Shown here piece by piece: positions 1 through 9,400 of a stretch of DNA of 64,000 nucleotides. Origin of the DNA: Sternotherus odoratus (lineage: Eukaryota; Chordata; Testudines; Kinosternidae); the NCBI GenBank assembly GCA_032164245.1, contig JAVMKO010000006.1:2557001-2621000 (forward strand), written 5' to 3'. Below the pieces are notes generated by a model. It worked only from the letters and a program-made list of their open reading frames with translations, did not search any database and was not told the DNA's origin. Within the stretch, counting starts at the first letter, position 1. Each line of letters begins with the position of its first letter. Position numbers and translations under genes: made by a program.

Positions 1-1315
1 AACCAAAAAAATCCATCCTGCTCATCTTTCCCCAACACCAACTGAGACTGGACAGGGGCCGGGGGTGAGGGGCGGAAGGAATATTCATCAAGAATGGCAA
101 CACAGGGGTTGGAATCCCAGTCACTGAACAGTAATGGAGGATGGGTAATGTCCTCACTTCAGTGTAAATTTGAAAGTAACATGCAGCCCCACAAAACATA
201 TCTCTCCAGCACTGGATCTGTACAGAAGATAGAGTAGTTACTACAGACGTAGGAGTGCAGCCATCCCTTACTAGATGTGCTGAGGCCATGGCATAGAGGG
301 GTAGGAGAGAGAGGAACAGGGAACCAGGAGTAGTAGTGCAGTGAAGGCAAGGAGTGTATTTAAACACCAGCCTGGTCTTGTATCAGCCTGATGGCCATGT
401 CATAAACAGGGTCCATAAACAGCAAAAACAAAGCCACTCAATAAAAAGGAAAAACTTTAAAAAAAGGGAATCTAGAAATACCTGTCACAATTTCAGTAAT
501 TCCATAACTGTGAGTGATACTGGCAATTCCCTTATGACGAAGGAAGAGCTGTTCAAGCTATGAATGCATGAGAAGAGTACGACTATCATAACCGTTTGAT
601 GTTGAGGTCTGTTCTTAGTGTTTTCTCCTTAAAATTTACATTGGTTTACTACTTAAATAAATATACTTCACATTACTCCAGCGATGAATGTAGTAATCGT
701 CCCCACTCAACAGAACTCACCTCTAAGAGGCTCATTCATTCATCAGCTGAACAGCACCTCCTTTGTCACAAAGTAGGGGTCTGATCCTTTCGCCATTTAA
801 TTCAGTACCAAAAACTTCAACAGCAGTAGAACCAAATGCCAGCTCAGCAATGCCCAACTACTCTATTTACATACATCACATTCAATAATTTTAAATATTG
901 GTAGTTCACAACGGCCCGATTCTCCATCCTTTTGCTGATTATCCTGCTGTTTTAAGTGAGTCTTCCTTTGCTAGCTTGCCTTTTGAAGAGAGATGCCCAG
1001 CTGTTCTGCTGCCATTGTTAATGAGGGCAAGTTTGTGTAAACTGCATCCTATAGCCCTAATCCTGCAACCAGATCATAGATTTCACATAATTCAAGACAA
1101 AAAGGGACCATTAGATCGTACAGTATTGACAGAAACACAAACTATTAAATTTCACCCAGACACCCCTAAACTGAGCCTAATGACATTAGTCAAGGAGAGT
1201 AAACGGTCGTGTGCCACGGGCAGGGAAAAGGGTACACTGAGATGTCAACAATACCGTTGCAATGGCTGGGAACTGAATTGATGGGAAATGCCCTGCAGCA
1301 GTAGATCTCTGCTCC

Positions 1316-1520
1316 ATGTTGTTGAGGAAGGTAAAAAACCCCAAGGTCTCTGGTAACATGACCTGGGGTAAAATTTATTCTTGATCCCAAATATGGTGAT
1401 CAGTTAACCCAGAGCATATGGGCAAGACATGCCAGGTATTTAGAAAGAAGATTCTCTGTATCATATCAGAACACTGATTCACCCAATCTGCTGTCCAGCC
1501 TCCAGCTGACCAATCTGATA
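1316..1520 (+). mobile_element. possible CR1/L3-type LINE remnant
   Basis: The segment reads like the degraded internal 3' portion of a CR1-clade LINE on the plus strand (a run around GGAAGGTAAAAAACCCC, then ACCTGGGGTAAAATTT and CCCAAATATGGTGATCAGTTA). I recognise this from turtle-type CR1 sequence, but it is divergent, and neither end nor any target-site duplication can be set. Confidence 0.35.
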
Positions 1521-1955
1521 GGCAAGGCAAAAGAAACCAACACACATCTGGTCAATTTTGCATCAGGAAAAGAAAATCCTTCCTGACCCTACAGGTGACG
1601 GCTGAAGCACAAAGTGGATTATAGTCAGTGTGTTAACACTGAGCTGCAAGTTTTATAAGCATGGTGAGGGCAGTGCAGGCAATCCTGTTCTTGCCATGGC
1701 CCAGGAAGAAGGGAATGTACACGGGGAGTCACGGCCAGAGGGATCATGGACCAAGATCCATGTGGTGAGAAGCTGGCAACTGAATGGAGTACTGCTGACT
1801 TTAATGGAACTCCTTATGGGTACAAGGTTCCACCCATGGGGATCTGAATGCAGGACTAGGGCCTGTGACTGTGTCTGGTTTTGTGCTCATCCCCTTGTAC
1901 GGGACCTTTATTGTTAAACTGGTCTAAAGGTCCAGGTCAGCAAGATACTTAAGTA

Positions 1956-2379
1956 CAGTAAACCCTCGATTTAACGGACCTCGATTTAACGGACTTCGGA
2001 TGCAACGGACAAAATTTCTGAGCAAGTCTGATGCATTCCTGATCCATTTCTGGCGGGCTGGCTGCTGGCTCCCGGCTGCCGCCCGGATCACAGCAGTGGG
2101 CGGGCTGGCTGCCGGCTCCCGGCTGCCGCCCGGGTCACAGCAGCGGGAGGGTTGGCTGCCGGGTCCCGCCCGGGTCCCACCTGCGGGCGGGCTGGCTGAC
2201 GGTTCCCAGCTGCCACCCAGGTCCCGGCAGCAGGCGGGCTGCGGAGCTGCCGCCCTGACCCTGTGGCGGGCGGGCTGCTGCTCCGACAGCTTTTTTTTTT
2301 TTTTTAATTAAATAACGGACTTTTGGATTTAACGGACACCCCCTCGCCCGAATTAGTCCGTTAAATGGAGGTTTTACTG
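1956..2379. mobile_element. Tigger-like (Tc1/mariner) non-autonomous element
   Basis: The ends are inverted repeats: the left end starts CAGTAAACCCTCGATTTAAC and the complement of the right end starts CAGTAAAACCTCCATTTAAC. The element is flanked by TA on both sides (1954-1955 and 2380-2381), the Tc1/mariner target duplication. It encodes no transposase. The centre (about 2049-2290) is a GC-rich degenerate tandem array with a unit near 46 bp built on GGCGGGCTGGCTGCC, followed by a T13 run at about 2290. It sits in a KLHL28 intron. Superfamily is secure from TIR plus TA; the Tigger-level name is from the TIR style. Confidence 0.8.
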
Positions 2380-2524
2380 TACAAACCTAACTTTTAGCAC
2401 ATGTGAAATCCCACTGAAATTTCAATTTAATTATGGACTTGAGTATTTGAGTGAACTGGGGCCAAAAGCATTAGGTAATGGCCCTTTAGAATACGCTTTT
2501 TTCAAATGCCTAGGTAAATAAATC

Positions 2525-2562
2525 TCTTTCAGACATTAGGTAAATACCTAATGTCTGAAAGA
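2525..2562. repeat. perfect 18-bp inverted repeat with 2-nt spacer
   Basis: The left arm 2525-2542 (TCTTTCAGACATTAGGTA) is the exact reverse complement of 2545-2562, with AA between. It can extrude as a cruciform or fold as a tight hairpin. No element ends or ORF are associated with it; the match stops abruptly on both sides. Confidence 0.9.
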
Positions 2563-3004
2563 TGCACCATGAATAAATATTTAGGAACGTCACCATATTG
2601 GAAAGTTAGCTGGAAGATGCTCAACATGGATGCTTTAATAATTTAAGACTACGGCCAGTAGAATTAGAGAGGACCTGGGATGCCAAGCATTATATTTAAC
2701 ATTTACACCTTCATATTGTTAGCATTGGAACTTTTTATATTTTTCTCTTAAGATTTTTATAAAAGAAAGAAAGAGCTGAGCTCTTAGCTAGAACACTTCA
2801 GTTGTATATTGAAAAAAAAAAAAAGATTCCCCAAATGAATTCTCATGTTGATGTAGCAGAATAATAACTAATGAGGCCCATCGTGGATTACCACTGATCA
2901 GCAGACATCTTTAAAAAGTTTCTAAGCAAGATCACAAGGTAAATATTATTACTGGTTTTCCAAGTTCATATTATTTTGATCCTGCAGCCCTCAAGAATAC
3001 ATAC

Positions 3005-3448
3005 CTGTTCATATGGGCAGGACCATAGCCACCAATGGCATATATCATTCCATCCAAGACAGCAGCAGCAAAACAACTTCTTGTTTTATTCATTGGGGCT
3101 ACCGGTTGCCATTCCTTAACCTTTGGAATGTATTTCTCTACTGACTGTAAATAAGATTGCCCATCATAGCCTCCTAAGGCATACAGTTCTCCTGCTAGAA
3201 CCACTACTCCAAGAGTACTTCGGCTCTCATTCATTCTTTCGAGAGATGTCCAGGTATTTGTATCAGGATCCCAGCATTCCACTGAACTTTCATGTTTTCG
3301 GTAATTGATGCCTTGACACATGTGGGTTGCAATCCCTCCTACAACATATATTTTCTGGTCCAGGACACATATTCCAAATTCATAGCGGGGAATGCTAAGA
3401 GGTGCCAGACCTATCCAGGAGTCTTTCTGGGGAAAATACATCTCAACA
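3005..3448 (-). CDS. KLHL28: KLHL28 coding exon 3 (Kelch repeats)
   Basis: The 444-bp exon (148 codons, phase 2 in and out) has acceptor TTCCTCTCCAG and donor AACAG|GTATGT on the minus strand. It encodes residues about 300-447: the repeated Kelch signature of a double glycine after a hydrophobic strand (YVVGG, YALGG, YAIGG) with following conserved Trp positions (DSWIGL, NTWTSL, KEWQPV). These are three successive propeller blades. The sequence is close to mammalian KLHL28 throughout; the ATHMCQGINYRK loop is the most divergent part. Confidence 0.95.
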
Positions 3449-6400
3449 CTGGAGAGGAAATAGAGAAATTGGATTAGGTGAACAGACTACTCTTTGAAGC
3501 TTTGCTAAGTCCTACCAAATAGTATTTATTTGTTAAAGACTGAAATGCATTTTCCATACCCATGTACTTTCTAGTGGCTTTAATGGGAATTGAATTGGGC
3601 CTCAAGTGATCCAGATCCAAGAACACAGAGTATTTCACACTCACTGAATAAGGTGTGTGAGAGAGTTATTCAGTGAGGTAACTCTTCCTCTGTATATACC
3701 CAGGTAGGAAGATAAAATTCCCCAAAGTCACCATGAAATATATCATCACTGTATGGTCACCAAGACCAGAAATCTGCTGGCAATTGGTATTAAAGTTGCC
3801 ATGGGAAATCCAGCTTTAGCAGTCTCTGGTCCAGCTTCAGACCCCAAATGAGACTCCAGTGATCATAGCTGGATTTTTCCCAGACCTTTATTTCTTTGAC
3901 AGTTACAGAATCCAGCAACCCCAGTCTTCACAGAAAGATTCAAGGCAGAGACTGATACAAAAGCAAATATTACAGCTCTGCTGTCCTACAGGAGAAAGCA
4001 TTCCATGCTGTAGAGTGATGTGACCCATTTTCCACTAGCTGCTTGTGGAGTAGATAGCCGCATTTGCTTTTCCTCCAGCTACCTTTCACCTTGAATTTAT
4101 TAGAAAAGTTAAAACAAATAAATAGATAAACAAACAGCTCTTTATGTCCAGATGGATTGTTTAAACACAAGGCCTTCAGTTTAGTCAATTACAGTAGGGG
4201 AAAGGAAAAGCTCCCTATTCCACTGCATTTGCTACAGGCTGGAGAACAGCAGAGAAATGGATTTCCAACCAAAATATTGGGAAGGAATAGTCTTACAATC
4301 AGTACTTCACTGTGGGAATTTGCTGAAGAACAGTTCCAGAGAGAATATCAGAGAGGTACACTATTTGTTTTCATAGAAAGACACTGAAACTCTCAATTAA
4401 AATCTCTCTTATCCTTAAACCTGAGGAACTGACAATTTCTCACCCAACTGTCATCTGTGCCGATATTGGTTTTCAACTCTCTCCCCCCCCCCAGTTACTT
4501 AAAAAATTAAAAACTTCAAATGACATGCTAAAATTTTCTTTAAGTCATGTGATTGTATGAGTTTGGTTTCAAGTTATTTAACAGGATACCAGCTGAGCCT
4601 TCCTACTCTAATAGGTGGTCTGAATTGTGACAGATATTACAATCCTACCCACTATTATTAAGTGACACTGTATTAAAATTATAAATAGTTTATGTAGGAT
4701 TGCATTCTACTCCCTGGGGAGGATTACCAGAGCTCATACAGAAAATAAAAACAGTTGGGGGTGAGTAAGGCCAGTCATATAAGACTAAACAATTCTAGAG
4801 AGGTTTGCATACGCTGGTGGAAGCTGGTTTCAAAAGACAAGACAAAGAAGGGGCTTTTGGTATAAAACAGGGGTCTCCAAACTACGGCCCGCGGGCCGGA
4901 TGCGGCCCGCGAGGCCCTCTCATCCGGCCCGCGGAGATCTTTTTGGCTCCACGCTGGGGCCTGGAAGCGCCGCGCGGGCCGCCGCCGCCAGCCGCGGGGC
5001 CTGGAAGCGCCGCGCGCTCGGCCGCCGCCGCCAGCCGCGGGGCCTGGAAGCGCCGCGCGCTCGGCCGCCGCCGCCAGCCGCGGGGCCTGGAAGCGCCGCG
5101 CGCTCGGCCGCCGCCGCCAGCCGCGGGGCCTGGAAGCGCCGCGCGCTCGGCCGCCACCGCCAGCCGCGGGGCCGGGACGCGCCGCGTGCTCGGCTGCCGC
5201 CGCCGGCCAGGGACGGCTCGGAGCTGGGGCCGGGACGCGCCGCACCGCCACGCAGTTGCAGGGGGCGAAACAAGGAGCCACCCACTGCCAGGCGGCGAAC
5301 CGGTCTGTGGGGAGAGACCGGATTGAGCAGGTCAGTTGGGGGGGGTGAGAGACCTGGCTGGGTGGGTCAGTTGGGGGGGGGGGGTTGGAGGAAAGGAGGT
5401 TTTGGGGTGAGAGACCTGCTGGGTGGGTCATCGGGGGGGGGGTTGGAGGAAAGGAGGTTTTGGGGTGAGAGACCTGGCTGGGTGGGTCATTTGGGGGGGG
5501 GGGGTTGGAGGAAAGGAGGTTTTGGGGTGAGAGACCTGGCTGGGTGGGTCATTTGGGGGGGGGGTTGGAGGAAAGGAGGTTTTGGGGTGAGAGACCTGGC
5601 TGGGTGGGTCAGTTGGGGGGTGGGTGGGAGGGAAGGAGGTTTTGGGGTGAGAGACCTGGCTGGGTGGGTCAGTTGGGGGGGGGGTTGGAGGAAAGGAGGT
5701 TTTGGGGTGAGAGACCTGGCTGGGTGGGTCAGTTGGGGGGGGGAGGGGGTTGGAGGAAAGGAGGTTTTGGGGTGAGAGACCTGGCTGGGTGGGTCATTTG
5801 GGGGAGGGGGGTTGGAGGAAAGGAGGTTTTGGGGGGAGAGACCTGGCTGGGTGGGTCAGTTGGGGGGTTGATGTGTAGTGTTCATGTGTAGTGAACAGGT
5901 GTTCATGTGTAGTGTTCATGTGTAGTGAACAGGTGTTCATGTGTAGTGAACAGGTGTTCATGTGTAGTGTTCATGTGTAGTGTATCAATGTGTTATTAAA
6001 TAATAACTGAATAAAATAATATTAAATAAATAATAAAAAACAACATCCATGTTTTGATTCTTTTTTATTTGGACCTCGAGTGTGTTGTCGGCCCCCGAAC
6101 TGCTATTTGATAGCTAATGCGGCCCTCGGGCTGAAAAGTTTGGAGACCCCTGGTATAAAAGAATGACCTTGAACTGACACACAGGGCCTTCTCTCTAATC
6201 CAGCAAATGGACAGGACCTCCTGACCAAGGGCCCCTATCCTTGAGGAAGGGCTGGAAAGACTTTGGCCTACTAGAGATCTGAAAAGACTGATGGGTAAAA
6301 TCTCACCAGGAGTTAGCATGGATGTCAGAATTTTGGTTGATTTTATGTTTTCTCTGTAATGCTTTTACCTTAAGAATACAAATGGTTTGCAGAGTGAGCT

Positions 6401-9400
6401 GTGCAGTAAATGGCAAGGCACTGTTCATAGCCCTGAGAGAGAAAGCAAAGCACAAGACCAGCCTTTGGGCAGACTGGCTTACTGGGATATCAATCACAGT
6501 GTGGGCAGGGAGCTGTGCAGCCTTAAAACCCTCGTCAGGAATGAGAGTGATATGGGTCTCTGTAAAGGGGTGGTGTGGCCCCCTGCTGGCCGGGAGGGAG
6601 ATAACCCCTGGCAAGAGCCGGAAGGGGCAGAGCCAGGCCCCGTTAAGCCCCGCCCCCGGAAGGTCAGGGGCCGACCCGGAAGTAGGAAAGCCCTGCCTCA
6701 GAGCTCAGTTGGGAGGCAGACACCAGGGAGACCAGACGCTCCGGGGCGAGCTGCGGCCCGAGAGCTGCCGAGCCCGCCGCTTCCCCGCTATTGGGAGCAG
6801 CCGCCAGCGTTGCCGCCTGCCAGGTACCCCGGGGAGCCGCTGAGCCAGCCGCCAGCCCGCTACTGGGAGGAGCTGCCGAGGCTGCCATCCGCCCACTACC
6901 CGGAGGAACCGCTGGACCTGCCGTCCGCCTATTACCCAGAGGAGCCGCCAACAGACTCGGCCTGCTATCCGGAGGAAGACTTGCCAGACCTGCCGCCCGA
7001 CAGCGACTCTGAGGAGCCCATGAACCTGGGGCCTTCGGAGGACCCGGAGACGGCCCAGGTACCCTGGGAGGGGGAGTGGGGAAGTAGCCCGGGGGAAGGC
7101 CCTGAGCCAATGTCAGTGTGTTGCGGTCAGGATCCCCACTGACGGCAGCGAGCCTTCCGCTGCTAGGGCCCCGGGCTGGGGCGCAGTGGAAGTGGGTGGG
7201 CCTGCGCCCCCCCCTGCCACCCCATTGGTGGGTGGTAGTCTCCCCCCCCCCCCCACACCGATACCGGGTCTACCGGCTCCTGAGTTATTGTTCAGCCCTG
7301 CTTAAGGGTCTGAACCCCCTTGACCCCTTATACTTGTTGTTGTTTGCCCTGACTCAGGGCCCAGACTCATTGACCAGTGCTCAGCCCTGCCTGAGGGCCT
7401 GAGCCCCTAGCTATTGACCAGTGCTCAGCCCTGCCTGAGGGCCTGAGCCCCTAGCTATTGACCAGTGCTCAGCCCTGCCTGAGGGCCTGAGCCCCTAGCT
7501 ATTGACCAGTGCTCAGCCCTGCCTGAGGGCCTGAGCCCCTAGCTATTGAACAGTGCTCAGCCCTGCCTGAGGGCCTGAGCCCCTAGCTATCGAACCGTGC
7601 TCAGCCCTGCCTGAGGGCCTGAGCCCCCTGACAGTGCTCGGCCCTACCGGAGGGTCTGAGCCCTAACGTGGACCCACTGCGGCTCCCGCCCGGCGTGAGG
7701 GTGGGAGTTAGGACCCTGCGGCCCCGCTAATTCCCCTCAGGGCCGCACGGTCGCGTAGGGAAGGGTAGGACTTGCCCGCCGGACCGGCGGAAGGGGCGGA
7801 GACCCAGTTACCTACCCTTACAGTCTCCATCAAAGACAGGTGCCAGTTGGGAGCTCGAAACTGTATGTGGGTATGCTCAAAGGATCATGGAGGGGGAATA
7901 CAGGTGCAGTTACCAAGAAACTGTGACATGAATACTCTCTCATACAACAGTATAATAAGGCCTAATGTTTAGTGTTAAAGGTATACTATGAACAGCAACA
8001 CAAAACATCCTTTTTGTTATAAGCAATACCCAAGAATACCAGAACTGGAAAACACCCCCAAAAGAAGTTATGTTTCTCTCTTGCTCTTTTTTTTTAAAAT
8101 AGTTTGCTTTGGGCACTGGACACAACTCTTAGAGATGTATATAGAATATGACCATTGGGGTCTATTAATAAAAAAGGGCCTTGTGCAAGCTCTCAACTAC
8201 CCTGTCTCTAAAGTGGTGGGAAACTACATTTGCCTCCCTCCTCAGGTAAGGATATGAGCCCTTGCTCAGAAGAAAGGGCTGGGTAGTGTACATAATCATT
8301 TACAAGTGAGAGCAGCACATCTGGCTTCTCCTAGGCCATGGGGGTGACAGCAGCTGTTGCTATTAGTGCTGCATAATCGCCCCCTCCCTTTTCCAAGCAT
8401 TCACTCTCATCCAATTCTAGCTCTGTGCTTTGGAGCATGTTCAGTGCAGACAGAATGTTATATTGTAGCAACATGCTTCTTGCAGGCTATACTGTGTATA
8501 TGTAAATTACCAGATTCAGAGCCTAACATTGATCCTAAATCTTGTTTGAGTTTCATGGGAACAGCAAAAGGCACATTTCTGGCCCCAGGATCACCCCACT
8601 ACAAAATTCTTGCTCCAAACATATGAGGCACTACAGCTCTTAAATTATCCAACCATTTATCTGAATTTTCCCCACCATCTTATTCTTAGAAACAACAGAA
8701 CTATTTTTGCTAATTCACACAAAGTTTCGAAAATTTAAGACTAAATGGTTTTAAGCAATTTAAAACAGAGGATTATGAGAGAAAGTATAACGCAACTTTA
8801 ACTAAAGGTGTAGCTATACTACTTACAATCAAGGACTGAAAGCACTAAAATGTAACTTAAAAAGTTATACCATTTCAAACATCATTTGAAAAGTAAGAAA
8901 GAGAGTTAGCAGTCCCAATTATACATTCTGGTTAAGTAGAAGATCTGTTTTATCCCACCAATAAAGTTTTGTGGGGCACACATCTATGACACCTAAGCTA
9001 CATTTTTACTATTTGGCAGTCTAGAATTGTGTTTGGGGAGAGTAAGAAAAATCATATACACAGAAAAAATCCGAAAGGGTACCAAGGGAAAGATGGAGTG
9101 AAAATACCTGTATTGTTCACAAATTTCATATTTAAATACATGCAACTCAAATGATCTACTAAGGCTTTGCAATATTTTACACTGCAGAAAAGTCCTCAGC
9201 ATAAATAATGAACATGTATCAAGGAAGATCATAGATATATAAAAAAGAGCACAGTATGTCATCACTGTTCCTCTGACATTTTTTAAAATTTGATTTTTAG
9301 TCATTTGGGTGCTCATGAAAGGAGCTGATACACTGACAGTTTTAAGACTGAAGCCCTTTAATTACAAATTAAACAATTACAACCCAAAGACTGTCTCAAC

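Larger units (their letters stand above)
1..3004 (-). other. KLHL28: KLHL28 intron 3 (partial)
   Basis: This is the intron downstream of KLHL28 coding exon 3, reading leftwards out of the window. The donor at 3004 (GTATGT on the minus strand) follows codon phase 2. No segment matching the missing last three kelch repeats is visible on the minus strand, so the final coding exon(s) must lie to the left of base 1. The stretch holds a LINE-like remnant near 1.3-1.5 kb, a Tigger-like element at 1956-2379 and a perfect palindrome at 2525-2562. Otherwise it is AT-rich and featureless to my reading. Confidence 0.85.
4868..6152. mobile_element. non-autonomous hAT element with internal tandem arrays
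   Basis: The left end CAGGGGTCTCCAAACT is mirrored by the right end AGTTTGGAGACCCCTG. The element is flanked by a perfect 8-bp target duplication GTATAAAA (4860-4867 and 6153-6160). TIR form and 8-bp TSD place it in the hAT superfamily. It has no transposase frame. The 1,285 bp consists of a CpG-rich head, three unrelated tandem arrays, and an AT-rich segment rich in AATAA near 6.0 kb. The perfect TSD suggests a fairly young insertion. Confidence 0.93.

Noticed and set aside
1..2970. Search for the final KLHL28 exon
   Set aside because: No minus-strand frame shows further Kelch double-glycine repeats; the exon is outside the window.
4775..5891. Several Arg/Ala/Gly-rich open frames on both strands
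   Set aside because: They fall wholly within GC-rich tandem arrays of the hAT element; stop codons are rare by composition.
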